Shown: positions 34,726 to 43,608 of the stretch, piece after piece
Layout of the letters: each line of letters starts with the position of its first letter
Position numbering within the stretch: the stretch's first letter is position 1
Assembly (NCBI GenBank): GCA_034432635.1
Contig: DAOUBK010000080.1
Coordinates: 62,001 to 126,000 of the forward strand
Direction of reading: 5' to 3'
DNA from: Roseiflexus sp034432635
Lineage (GTDB): Bacteria; Chloroflexota; Chloroflexia; Chloroflexales; Roseiflexaceae
DNA length: 64,000 nt
Made by a program: the position numbers and the translations under genes
The notes under the pieces: model-generated
What the model was told of the DNA's origin: nothing
Seen by the model: the letters and a program-made list of their open reading frames with translations, nothing else
The model's database searches: none

Positions 34726-35769
34726 ATGCAACACGCGCCGCTTGCCGGCACAATTGTGATCGATCTCTCACGGTTGATCCCCGGTCCGTACGCAACCCTC
34801 ATCCTGGCGCACCTTGGCGCACAGGTCATCAAAGTCGAGCCGCCGGGCGTGGGAGATTACCTGCGTGTACTGCCGCCCTACGGTCCTGACGGAATGAATC
34901 CGGTTTTTGCCGCCTTGAACCGTGGCAAACGCAGTATGATCATCGATCTCAACCGCGCGGAGGATCGGCGTATCCTGCGTGAACTGGCAAAGCGCGCCGA
35001 TGTGCTGGTGGAAAGTTTTCGTCCAGGCGTTCTGGATCGTTTTGAGGTCGGACTGGAAATGCTGCGGCGCGACAACCCGCGTCTGATCACCTGTTCACTG
35101 GCAGGGTATGCCGCCGACACCCCGCTGGCAACCGCAGCAGGTCACGACATCACCTATCAGGCAGTGACCGGTGTGCTCTGTCTGACGGCGGGAGTGCCGA
35201 CGCACCCCACACTGCCGCTCGCCGATCTTACCGGCGGTCTCTTCGCTGCGCTTGGCATCGTTGCAGCACTAGTAGCGCGTCAGACGAGCGGTGAAGGGCG
35301 GCATGTGCCGGTCACCCTCGAAGAAAGCATCGGTGCACTCTTGATCACCGAGCGCGCCGAAATGGGGATGCCGCTCCGCTTCGGCGATGTACTGCGCGGC
35401 GGACGCGCCGGTTATCGCCTGTACCGTTGCAGCGACGGGCGTTATCTGGCGCTTGCCGCGCTCGAAGAGAAGTTCTGGAACGCATGCTGCGACGCTGTCG
35501 GTCGAGCCGAATGGCGGGCGCGCTTTACTGAACTGGATCAGGAAGCGCTTACTGCGGAAATCGCCGCATTGCTGACGGAACGTCCGGCGCATGAATGGGA
35601 GGCGTTGCTCCGCACCGCCGACGTCCCATGCGCCGTAGTCGCAACGCTGGAAGAAGCGCGCCCCTATGCACCGCTGCCATTTGCTGCGGGAGGGGTTCCG
35701 GCAGATGCGCCAGCGCCGCGCCACGGCGAACATACCGCAGCGATCCTGCGGGAATGGAACATAACATAA
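34726..35769 (+). CDS. CaiB/BaiF family CoA-transferase or alpha-methylacyl-CoA racemase-like protein
   Basis: 347 residues with a purine-rich GGAGGAAGAGG before the ATG. N-terminal GTIVIDLSRLIPGPYAT and VIKVEPPGVGDY are typical of class III CoA-transferases. The active-site segment reads AAGHDITYQAVTG (~138-150). The HD pair matches the His-Asp of alpha-methylacyl-CoA racemase (GHDINY) rather than the Asp-only site of formyl-CoA transferase, and the length also fits the racemase branch. A CoA-transfer role, for example in the 3-hydroxypropionate bi-cycle known in this group, cannot be excluded. A SEC-C gene follows after 23 bp. Confidence 0.85.
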   Translation: MQHAPLAGTIVIDLSRLIPGPYATLILAHLGAQVIKVEPPGVGDYLRVLPPYGPDGMNPVFAALNRGKRSMIIDLNRAEDRRILRELAKRADVLVESFRPGVLDRFEVGLEMLRRDNPRLITCSLAGYAADTPLATAAGHDITYQAVTGVLCLTAGVPTHPTLPLADLTGGLFAALGIVAALVARQTSGEGRHVPVTLEESIGALLITERAEMGMPLRFGDVLRGGRAGYRLYRCSDGRYLALAALEEKFWNACCDAVGRAEWRARFTELDQEALTAEIAALLTERPAHEWEALLRTADVPCAVVATLEEARPYAPLPFAAGGVPADAPAPRHGEHTAAILREWNIT

Positions 35770-35792
35770 CGTAACACTATCAGGAGATGCAC

Positions 35793-36641
35793 ATGCCAGC
35801 AGTTGGACGGAACGATCTCTGCCCGTGCGGCAGCGGCAAGAAATACAAGCAGTGCTGTCTGCCGCGTGAAGAAGCTGTGCGTGCTGAACAGTTACGGTTG
35901 CGTCGGGCAGTCGATACGTTGCTGCCAAAGATTATCGATGCCGCGCGTACCATTCCGGATGCTGTGCCCGATGCGTTGCAGCGCTACTGGAACGGCAAGT
36001 ATACACCGGACCAGCTTGCCGAACTCGACGACCTGGAGGATCGCGGCGCTGACCGTTTTCTCACCTGGCTTGCATTCGACTACCGTTTCGCTGATGGCCA
36101 GACCCTGGTTGAGCGACTGGCGGCGGATGCATCGGCGCTCGACCTGAGTGAACCGGAGCGGCAACTGCTGCCCCAGTGGGCAGGGGTTGGGTTGCGTGCC
36201 TGGGTTGTCGATACCATTCGCAAGGGACAGGACATTGAAGTGCACGATCTGTTGAGCGACCGGTCGTATGTGATAGCCGACAGCGCAGCATCGCGCCGGC
36301 TCGCGACCGGGGATGTCGTTGTCGCGCATCTGCTGCCGGCTGGAGAGAAACGGGTCATTGGCGGCCCTGCAGCGCACCTGACCCCCGACACCGCTGCGAA
36401 GTTGCGCGAGTTTGCCGAACTGCACCTCGAAGCCTTCCGCCGCGACTGCGCCGATGCAGGTTTCGACGACCTGCTGCGAGCGAAATCCGGGATTTTGAAC
36501 CATTTCGTCATGGCGCTCCCGGTTGAAGCGCCGGATCCCTCGCTCCTGGATCAGATCATTCTGCAAACCAGGGTTGCGCTCCATCTTGCCGGAGAGTCGA
36601 TTGGACTGGTAGGACGGAAGGATGATGATGGACAGGGTTGA
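35793..36641 (+). CDS. SEC-C motif protein of unknown function
   Basis: 282 residues from ATG 35793; AGGAG lies 6 nt upstream, while the ATG at 35787 touches it. The N-terminus carries a SEC-C zinc motif (NDLCPCGSGKKYKQCC, ~7-22), as found at the end of SecA, where it binds zinc and SecB or ribosomes. The remaining ~255 residues are mostly charged and helical and match no domain I recognise; a middle part (~150-195) could be a small beta-barrel. It is likely cytoplasmic. It is cotranscribed with the CoA-transferase-like gene by spacing (23 bp). Confidence 0.75.
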   Translation: MPAVGRNDLCPCGSGKKYKQCCLPREEAVRAEQLRLRRAVDTLLPKIIDAARTIPDAVPDALQRYWNGKYTPDQLAELDDLEDRGADRFLTWLAFDYRFADGQTLVERLAADASALDLSEPERQLLPQWAGVGLRAWVVDTIRKGQDIEVHDLLSDRSYVIADSAASRRLATGDVVVAHLLPAGEKRVIGGPAAHLTPDTAAKLREFAELHLEAFRRDCADAGFDDLLRAKSGILNHFVMALPVEAPDPSLLDQIILQTRVALHLAGESIGLVGRKDDDGQG

Positions 36642-36823
36642 ATGTTGATGGGCAAAGGCTTGATCTGACATCCAGAGCGTGCGCTCGCCGGGCAGGGGAT
36701 GCAGTTCGCCGGACACGTCGGAAGAATGGCAGGGCTTGCACCCGCTGCCCGGAACTGAACCGAACAGATTTCGTGCATATCGGGCAACGCAGGGAGCCAC
36801 GCACTTCAAAGGAAAAAAAGCGC

Positions 36824-38812
36824 ATGATACTGAAGGCAAGCCGACGGTTCCACAGCAAACGGTTGATCTTCAATGTTCAACTTCCCGCGCTCCGACTGAC
36901 GCTTCTCTGGTTGCTGACGTTGCCCGTGTTATGGTACAGCCTCAATGCAGCGCCGCGGTTATTCATTGAAACAGGTCAATGGGGCGACCATACGGTGTTG
37001 CGCGGTGTGCATGGAAGAGAAGAAAACCCGCTCGAAGACTTTCGCTGGACCGAAGCGATCGCTACCGTAACGATACCAAACCTGAACAGCCGTTATCGAC
37101 TGTTGCAAATCCGTGCTCATGGATGGCGACCGGAAGGCATTCCAAACCCGAACGTGCGCATCACAGTCGCCGAGCGAGAGTGGGGCGCGTTTCGTACTAC
37201 ACCCGACCTGCGAACATATGCAATTCTACTGCCGTCGGAGATGGCAGGGCTGATGCTCGACGTGACCCTGCACAGCGATACCTACACACCACCTGAAGAT
37301 CATCGTCGTCTGGGAATTGCGATCGACTGGATTGCATTGCACGCGCTCAGCAGTGTGGAGGGGCTGGTGTGGGAGCAATTCGCCGGTCAGGCGCTCCTGC
37401 TTGGGCTGACACTGGCGCTGATCACCCGGTTGATGCTACCAGAGGGTGGTGCACTGACATGCGGCATTCTCGCATCGGTTGCGCTGGTGGGTCTGAATAT
37501 GACCGAACCGCTCTGGGTCAGCCTGGGGTTGATCTTCTGGCTGGTCGTTGTTGCAGTCCTCCTGATAATGACGTGGCTCGTCGCTCCGCGTCTGACGCAC
37601 CTGCTGGATCAGATTCTGGAAGCAGGCAGTTCGAGCCGGGTGTTGTCGAAACCCTGGCTCAGTCGCACTCAGGCGCGCGTTGCATGGGCACTGCTCACGG
37701 CTGCTCTGGTGGTAAGATTGCTGGGGGCAGTCCATCCGCTCTTTGATGCACACGATATCCCTGTACATACACGCTGGTTGCACACCGTTGCAGGCGGATC
37801 CCTCTACTTGTACTCGACCCCTGCCGAATTCCAGAACCGGCAAACATTCAACCCGCCAGCCGGATACGTCGTACTGCTGCCGTTGTGGTTAACACTCGGC
37901 GACGCGCGTCTCACTGTACAGGCAGGCGTTGCGCTGCTCGATTCGCTCATCGCCCTGTTTCTGCTGCTGATAGCGCGCGAATTTGGGTTGACCGCGCGCG
38001 CCGGGTTGCTGGCGATGGCGCTGTACGTCGCACTGCCGATCTCGCTGACCATGATGTGGTGGGGCTTTGCCGCCAACGCAATTGCTCAGGTATGGTGGGT
38101 GTTGCTCCTCTGGCTCCTGCTCCGTCTGACCCGTGATCCCACCAGATCGCACCTTGCGCTGTTGACACTCGTCGCTGTGTTGTGTCTGACGACCCACATA
38201 GGCACACTGGTGACGCTGGTTGCGCTGCTGGGATTGATCGTACTGTCCGGAAGGCGAGCGCTCCCTCAACGTGGATGGAACGCGATGGTCGGCGGATTGA
38301 TCCTTGCGGTCGCTTTTACGGCGCCGGTCTATTTTGCTGCCGCTGCCGCGCCGTTGGCTGATGCTCACCGTAGCCCGACAACGCTCGATCTCCCGGCATC
38401 CTTTGCCGAAGGACTGGTGTTGTGGCCCGAGCGGATTAACCTGGTGGCGCTTGCGTTCACCCTTGGTTTTTTGCCTTCGGTTCTGGCGCTTGCGGTTGCG
38501 GGGTTGCCGCTGCTGCTCGCCGCGCAGCAACGACATCCGCTTCAACGTGCTGTCGTGATTTCAATGCTGCTCGTAAGTGTCGTCTTCTTTTTCTCGTATG
38601 TCTTTCTCCAGTTATTGACCCGCTATATCTACTTTGCCACACCGCTCATCTGTCTGGCAGCCGGCGCGACCCTGGCACGTCTGACAGTGCGTGCCGGCGG
38701 ACGCTGGGTGACCGGTAGTCTCTTGCTGTTCGCAGGCTGGAGCGGAGTTGTGCTCTGGTTCTGCGGCGTACTCATGCGGATCAAACCGTCGCTGGTTCCG
38801 CTGACGCAGTAA
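36824..38812 (+). CDS. Polytopic membrane protein, probable lipid-linked-sugar glycosyltransferase (GT-C fold)
   Basis: 662 residues from ATG 36824, with AAAGGA about 10 nt upstream. An N-terminal helix (~25-45) precedes an external beta-rich domain (~50-175). About ten further helices run to the C-terminus. The loop after a helix holds an acidic motif, HPLFDAHDIPVHTRW (~305-319), followed by a segment rich in aromatic residues, as in GT-C enzymes of the ArnT/PMT type where an Asp is catalytic. Transfer of a sugar from a polyprenyl carrier to a surface molecule is inferred from fold only. Confidence 0.65.
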   Translation: MILKASRRFHSKRLIFNVQLPALRLTLLWLLTLPVLWYSLNAAPRLFIETGQWGDHTVLRGVHGREENPLEDFRWTEAIATVTIPNLNSRYRLLQIRAHGWRPEGIPNPNVRITVAEREWGAFRTTPDLRTYAILLPSEMAGLMLDVTLHSDTYTPPEDHRRLGIAIDWIALHALSSVEGLVWEQFAGQALLLGLTLALITRLMLPEGGALTCGILASVALVGLNMTEPLWVSLGLIFWLVVVAVLLIMTWLVAPRLTHLLDQILEAGSSSRVLSKPWLSRTQARVAWALLTAALVVRLLGAVHPLFDAHDIPVHTRWLHTVAGGSLYLYSTPAEFQNRQTFNPPAGYVVLLPLWLTLGDARLTVQAGVALLDSLIALFLLLIAREFGLTARAGLLAMALYVALPISLTMMWWGFAANAIAQVWWVLLLWLLLRLTRDPTRSHLALLTLVAVLCLTTHIGTLVTLVALLGLIVLSGRRALPQRGWNAMVGGLILAVAFTAPVYFAAAAAPLADAHRSPTTLDLPASFAEGLVLWPERINLVALAFTLGFLPSVLALAVAGLPLLLAAQQRHPLQRAVVISMLLVSVVFFFSYVFLQLLTRYIYFATPLICLAAGATLARLTVRAGGRWVTGSLLLFAGWSGVVLWFCGVLMRIKPSLVPLTQ

Positions 38813-38825
38813 CAGACTGCAAAAT

Positions 38826-39006
38826 CGGTCAACAGGCAGGTGGTACGGGTCGGTGAGGAATGCGGGGAGCAGAGAGTTGGTCGAACTTCATTTCGGCATG
38901 AGGTCGGTGAGCAACGCGGGAGAAGAGAGAGTTGGTCGAAATGAATTTCGACCTGGGTTTGTTGAGAAGCACCGGGAGAACGACATCAATTTCGGTCAAC
39001 AGGCAG
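38826..39006. repeat. Imperfect direct repeats and a palindrome before the histidine phosphatase
   Basis: Two units of about 50 bp (from GGTCGGTGAGGAATGCGGG at ~38848 and GGTCGGTGAGCAACGCGGG at ~38902) run through GAGAGTTGGTCGAA. GGTCAACAGGCAGG occurs at both edges (~38826 and ~38995). The second unit contains GGTCGAAAT-GA-ATTTCGACC (38934-38953), a perfect 9-bp palindrome. No gene is seen. Confidence 0.6.
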
Positions 39007-39108
39007 GCGCCCGGAATGTGGACGTTCGTGTACAATCTCCGGTGAAAGCGGAAAGGAGGAACGCTGCCCACAGCGTCATTTTGTATTCACACAGGGAAGA
39101 TAGACATC

Positions 39109-39780
39109 ATGACTACTTTCTACATCATTCGTCACGGTCAGACTGACTGGAATCTCCAAGAACGCTGGCAGGGGAAGGCAGATATTCCACTCAACGATGC
39201 GGGTCGCATGCAGGCGCACCGCCTTGCGCGACATCTCTTTGCTCAGGGCGTGCGCTTCGATGCGCTATACAGCAGCGACCTGAAGCGTGCATGGGAGACG
39301 GCAACGCTCCTGTCCAGGCATTTGGGACCTCTTCCCGAACCACTGTCTGCGCTGCGTGAAATTGATGTAGGGGCGTGGAGTGGTCTGACCCGCAGAGAGG
39401 TCAGAGCGCAATTTCCGGATTTGCTGGAGCGCTTTGATTCGGGCGAAGATGTGCCACGCGGCGGTAATGGAGAAACCTTCGGTCAACTCTATGACCGCGT
39501 GATCGGTGCGGTAGAGCGTCTGATCATCGAGCGACCGGGGCAAACCATCGCCCTGGTGACGCATGGCGGTCCGGTGCGTGCGCTGTTGCTCCACGCTGCG
39601 CGTGATAAAGTTGGCGTGTTGCCGTGTCCGCTCCACGTTGGCAATACTTCGCTCTCGGTTATTGCATGTGAGGCAAATGACTGGCAAGTCCTGCGGGTGA
39701 ATGATATGTCGCACCTCGATGGTACCGTCGAAGCACCGGATATGATGGAGACGCATGTGGACGATGCAGAGCGGGCGTGA
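39109..39780 (+). CDS. Histidine phosphatase (phosphoglycerate mutase-like)
   Basis: 223 residues. The branch-1 histidine phosphatase motif is at the start: YIIRHGQTDWN (catalytic His ~9). A second His lies in LVTHGGPVRAL (~147), and REIDVGAWSGLT supplies the usual Glu. The insert needed for 2,3-bisphosphoglycerate-dependent mutase is absent, so this is more likely a phosphatase of the CobC/GpmB/PhoE type. The substrate is unknown. GGAAG lies 9 nt before the ATG. Confidence 0.9.
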   Translation: MTTFYIIRHGQTDWNLQERWQGKADIPLNDAGRMQAHRLARHLFAQGVRFDALYSSDLKRAWETATLLSRHLGPLPEPLSALREIDVGAWSGLTRREVRAQFPDLLERFDSGEDVPRGGNGETFGQLYDRVIGAVERLIIERPGQTIALVTHGGPVRALLLHAARDKVGVLPCPLHVGNTSLSVIACEANDWQVLRVNDMSHLDGTVEAPDMMETHVDDAERA

Positions 39781-39896
39781 ATCAGAACCGAGAACTGTGA
39801 TATCAACTCTTGCTCAAGAATATGCGCGGCTCATGCGTCATACTCGTACTGCGTACGACCAGGCGACCCACCGGCGAGCCGTTGGCAGATCGTCAC

Positions 39897-39954
39897 AATG
39901 CGGGAGGACCTCACCCTAGCCAGCCCCCACTGGGACGGTTCAGGGGCGGACAGG
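39897..39954. repeat. Fragment of the dispersed hairpin repeat
   Basis: ATGCGGGAGGACCTCACCCTAG is followed by TTCAGGGGCGGACAGG (39939-39954). It resembles a half hairpin plus the GGGGCGGACAG end of the family seen at 578-754. It lies in the 228-bp gap between two convergent genes. Confidence 0.45.
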
Positions 39955-40008
39955 CATCGTCTCTCGATTCTTAGTTCTTACTATCCTGTTCAGGCGGGTA
40001 TGTCATCC

Positions 40009-40905
40009 TCACCTTCCACCGATGGCTTTTGCTAGGCGCAGTGTACCGGCATGGATATCGACTGTATCGGCGATGTTGCGAGCATAGCCACCCGCCATGG
40101 TGATCGCTACCGGAATACCCGCGCTGCGACAGGCTTCGAGAACCATCCGGTCTCGCTCCAGCAGTCCAGTTTTGGTTACCTTCAGGCGTCCAAGCCGATC
40201 ATCCTCGTAGGGGTCGGCGCCTGCCAGATAAATTGCGAGGTCGGCGCGACTCTGCTCGATTGCCTGGTCCAGCCCTCGCTCCAGCGCCGCCAGGTACGCT
40301 GAATCACCGGTTCCGTCCTCCAGCGCGATGTCGAGATTGCTGCGCTCCTTACGAAAGGGATAGTTCTTCGCGCCATGAATGGAAAAGGAGAAGATCGTCT
40401 CGTCTCCGGCGAGAATGACTGCAATCCCATTCCCCTGATGCACATCGCAGTCGATGATAACGACGCGCCGGACGCGCCCCTCCGCCTGCATGACGCGGGC
40501 TGCAATCACGCTATCGTTGAAGACACAGTACCCCTCGCCATGGTCGGCGAAAGCGTGGTGGGTGCCGCCCGCCAGGCTCGCCGCGATCCCATCGCCGCTC
40601 AGTGCAGTGCGACAGGCAGCAATCGTTGCGCCAACCGAACGGTGCGAACGCTCGACCAGTTGCGGTGACCAGGGAAACCCGATCTGCCGCATCTCGCGCT
40701 CGCTCATTGCGTTGGTTTGGATGCGGTGCAGGTAATCGGCGGTGTGCGCCCGCAGAATGTCCCGGTCGTCGGCAGCTGCGGGAACGATCAGGGTCCCCAG
40801 TTCTTCAGCAGACGCCCGTTCACGCAGCATGGCGTATTTGGCTATCGGGAAGCGATGACCCTCCGGTAGGGGCAGAACAAAGGTGTCGGAGTAGAAAAGT
40901 TTCAT
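40009..40905 (-). CDS. Histone deacetylase-like (class I/II, AcuC-type) amidohydrolase
   Basis: 298 residues. The zinc hydrolase motifs are visible: GGTHHAFADHGEGYCVFND (~113-131; HH pair and metal site), IIDCDVHQGNG (Asp-x-His ligands, ~150-160) and AGADPYEDD (~228; Asp ligand). Bacterial members remove acyl groups from polyamines, acetyl-lysine or acetoin pathway proteins. The start overlaps the ligase stop as ATGA with GGAGG just upstream, so it is translationally coupled to the DNA ligase. That link suggests a role with DNA repair or protein deacetylation, which is inference. Confidence 0.9.
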   Translation of the reverse strand: MKLFYSDTFVLPLPEGHRFPIAKYAMLRERASAEELGTLIVPAAADDRDILRAHTADYLHRIQTNAMSEREMRQIGFPWSPQLVERSHRSVGATIAACRTALSGDGIAASLAGGTHHAFADHGEGYCVFNDSVIAARVMQAEGRVRRVVIIDCDVHQGNGIAVILAGDETIFSFSIHGAKNYPFRKERSNLDIALEDGTGDSAYLAALERGLDQAIEQSRADLAIYLAGADPYEDDRLGRLKVTKTGLLERDRMVLEACRSAGIPVAITMAGGYARNIADTVDIHAGTLRLAKAIGGR

Positions 40906-42536
40906 TGTTCCTCCGGCAACATGGCGCGCACCTGTTCCAGCGTATTGGCATCGACCGGACGCTTGTCACGTCGCCAGCGCAGGATGCGCGGGAAGCGTAC
41001 CGCTATCCCCGACTTGTGGCGATTTGAGCGCTGAATACCCTCGAATGCCAGTTCAAAGACCAACTCCGGGGTGACGGTGCACACCGGTCCGAACTTTTCC
41101 AGCGTATTGCGTCTTACGAATGCGTCAACCTGCCGGATCTCCTCGTCGGTCAGCCCGGAATACGCTTTGGCGAACGGTACTAATCGATCACCGTCCCACA
41201 CTGCAAAGGTGTAGTCGGTATAGAGACTGGCGCGCTTGCCGCTGCCGCGCTGCGCGTAGATCAGTACTGCATCGATGGTGTAGGGCGCCACTTTCCACTT
41301 CCACCAGTCGCCGCGGACCCGCCCGACGCGGTATGGTGAACTGCAACGTTTGAGCATCAGACCTTCGACATTGCGTTCGCGCGATGTAGCCAACTGTGCA
41401 GCAAGATCGTTCCAGTCTGCCACAGTGACAACCGGGGAGATCAGCAGCGTCGAATGTGTGGGAGTGCAGGTTGCGATCAGACGCTCGAGTTCTGCCCGAC
41501 GCCACGCTAACGGGCGATTCCGCACATCGACGCCGTTGAGTTCGAGCAGATCGTATGCCAGCAATGCAACCGGCGCTTCGTCCAGGATAGCCTTTGTCAG
41601 GTTCTTGCGTCCAATCCGACGCTGCAACTGTGCGAAGGATAGGACTGCGCCATCCTTCCACGGCAATACTTCGCCATCGAGAACGACGCCATCGGGGAGC
41701 AGCGCGCTCGCCGCGACAATTTCAGGAAAACGGTCGGTGATCAGTTCCTCGCCGCGCGACCAGAGAAATGTCCGCCCGGCACGACGGATCAACTGGCTTC
41801 GGATGCCGTCCCATTTCCACTCCGCCTGCCATTCATTGATCGGTCCGAGAGTGTTGGGATCGGTATCGAGTGGATGCGCCAGACAGAACGGGTATGGCCG
41901 GCTTATATCGGCGTCGGTTGTGTCACACGCCAGGAGTGTGCGGTAGAATGTCGCCGACGGTTGCCATTCACCCATCAGTCGATGCGCAATCGTGGATGGA
42001 TCAATGCCGCTGACACGGGCAAGTGCGCGAACCACCAGTTGTTGCGAGACACCAACGCGAAATGCACCGGTGATCAGTTTGTTCCATACGAAGCGTTCTG
42101 TTCCGCCAAGCGTTGCCCACACTGCGCGCACAATGGCGCGTTGCGCCGTTTCATCCCGATCACGCAGCGGTAACAGCACCTCTTCAACCCAGCGATAGAG
42201 TGGTTGCGGACCTTCAAACGGCAGAACTGAACGGTCGACATCCGTCGTCCACTCGTCTGGCTCCGGCAGGAGCAGCGTCACCGTCTCGGCAAAGTCGCCA
42301 ACGGCATCGTAACACTCGCCGAAGAGCCAGTCGGGAATACTGGCGGCGTCGATTGCCCAGGCGCGCAGTGCCGGCAGCGGAACCGCCTGACGGGGGCGGC
42401 GACCGATGAGGAAGAAGAGCGCCCACGCTGCGTCTGCCGGATCTGCACGCTCGAAGTAGTTCGCCAGCGCTTCGATCTTCACGCTGGTGCGGGTGGTTTC
42501 ATCGAGTGTTGCGTAGAGTTGTGTAAATGTGTGCAT
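40902..42536 (-). CDS. ATP-dependent DNA ligase (bacterial LigB/PP_1105-like type)
   Basis: 544 residues. An N-terminal helical DNA-binding domain (~1-200) is followed by the adenylation domain with the nucleotidyl Lys in EWKWDGIRSQL (~238), then RGEELITDRFPE, DGEVLPW, LLAYDLLELNG, EGLMLK and WWKWKVAP (motifs III to V). The OB-fold domain is at the C-terminus. It seals nicks using ATP and belongs to the ligase family usually encoded with an MBL exonuclease, a DEXH helicase and a phosphoesterase. Here only the exonuclease is adjacent (42 bp upstream). The histone-deacetylase-like gene overlaps its 3' end. Confidence 0.94.
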   Translation of the reverse strand: MHTFTQLYATLDETTRTSVKIEALANYFERADPADAAWALFFLIGRRPRQAVPLPALRAWAIDAASIPDWLFGECYDAVGDFAETVTLLLPEPDEWTTDVDRSVLPFEGPQPLYRWVEEVLLPLRDRDETAQRAIVRAVWATLGGTERFVWNKLITGAFRVGVSQQLVVRALARVSGIDPSTIAHRLMGEWQPSATFYRTLLACDTTDADISRPYPFCLAHPLDTDPNTLGPINEWQAEWKWDGIRSQLIRRAGRTFLWSRGEELITDRFPEIVAASALLPDGVVLDGEVLPWKDGAVLSFAQLQRRIGRKNLTKAILDEAPVALLAYDLLELNGVDVRNRPLAWRRAELERLIATCTPTHSTLLISPVVTVADWNDLAAQLATSRERNVEGLMLKRCSSPYRVGRVRGDWWKWKVAPYTIDAVLIYAQRGSGKRASLYTDYTFAVWDGDRLVPFAKAYSGLTDEEIRQVDAFVRRNTLEKFGPVCTVTPELVFELAFEGIQRSNRHKSGIAVRFPRILRWRRDKRPVDANTLEQVRAMLPEEQ

Positions 42537-42578
42537 AAATGCAGGTTTTCAGGTCTACGTCACTCTCTACCGGATACG

Positions 42579-43577
42579 CTATTCCCCAACCTCTCCCTCG
42601 AAGCGGGTCTGAACGATAGCGGCGTTGCGTCCCTGATCCTGAAGCCAGCGCACCAGCACTGCGGCATAGCCGTGGGTGACCCATACCCTTTCTGCTCCGG
42701 TAGCGTCAATTGCCGCCAGCAAGCCGGGCCAGTCGGCATGATCTGAGAGAACGAAACCACGGTCGATTGCACGCCGTCGGCGTGTTCCGCGAATGCGCAT
42801 CCAACCAGATGCAAAACCGGTGGAGAAAGGACCGAACCGGCGGAGCCAGGGAGTGCCATGCGCCGAAGGCGGCGCCAGGATCAGCGCCTGCGACCAGTCG
42901 AAGCCGCGTGGCGCCTCACCAACGTACCGGACCGGCGGCAACGCCACGCCACTGGCGCGGTAGTCCGCCGTGATACGGACGAGTGCCCCATGGACGAAGA
43001 TCGGTCCGATGGCTGGATCGAGACCGGCGAGCAGGCGCTGCGCTTTACCGAGCGCATAGGCATACAGTATGCTGGCCTGCCCTGCTTCCTGATTGCGCCG
43101 CCACCATTCGTTGATCTGCGCCAGAACGCTGGCTTGCGGCGGCCAACGATAGATCGGCAACCCGAATGTCGACTCGGTAATGAACGTATGACAGCGCACC
43201 GGCTCGAATGGCGCACACGTCACATCAGGGTCGGTCTTGTAATCTCCGCTGACCACCCATACCTCGCCGCGATATGCCACGCGCACCTGCGCCGATCCCA
43301 GGATGTGACCGGCAGGATGGAGTGAGACTTCCACGCCGTTGATCGAGATAATCTCCCCGTAGGAGAGGGTTTCGATGTGTGCATCCGCTCCGAGACGGGT
43401 CCGCAACACCCGCTCGCTGTCGTGCGTTGTCAGGTAGGCTGCACTGCCGGGGCGGGCATGATCGCTGTGGGCATGGGTAAGAACGGCGCGGGCAACCGGT
43501 TGCCACGGATCGATGTAGAAATCACCGATCGAACAGTACAGACCGGCATCGGTAAGCGCGAGCAGCGTATTGGACAT
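42579..43577 (-). CDS. DNA-ligase-associated MBL-fold exonuclease
   Basis: 332 residues from ATG 43577; the frame is open upstream without a ribosome site. The metallo-beta-lactamase site is THAHSDHARPG (~35-45), with SLHPAGHILGSAQV and VVSGDYKTD further on, and the beta-CASP-like part ends in SDHADWPGLLAAI. This arrangement matches the exonuclease family that travels with ATP-dependent ligases in bacteria. It probably processes DNA ends before ligation. It lies 42 bp before the ligase start on the same strand. Confidence 0.88.
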   Translation of the reverse strand: MSNTLLALTDAGLYCSIGDFYIDPWQPVARAVLTHAHSDHARPGSAAYLTTHDSERVLRTRLGADAHIETLSYGEIISINGVEVSLHPAGHILGSAQVRVAYRGEVWVVSGDYKTDPDVTCAPFEPVRCHTFITESTFGLPIYRWPPQASVLAQINEWWRRNQEAGQASILYAYALGKAQRLLAGLDPAIGPIFVHGALVRITADYRASGVALPPVRYVGEAPRGFDWSQALILAPPSAHGTPWLRRFGPFSTGFASGWMRIRGTRRRRAIDRGFVLSDHADWPGLLAAIDATGAERVWVTHGYAAVLVRWLQDQGRNAAIVQTRFEGEVGE

Positions 43578-43608
43578 ACGTGCATGATACCACGTTCCCT
43601 CCCGAACG

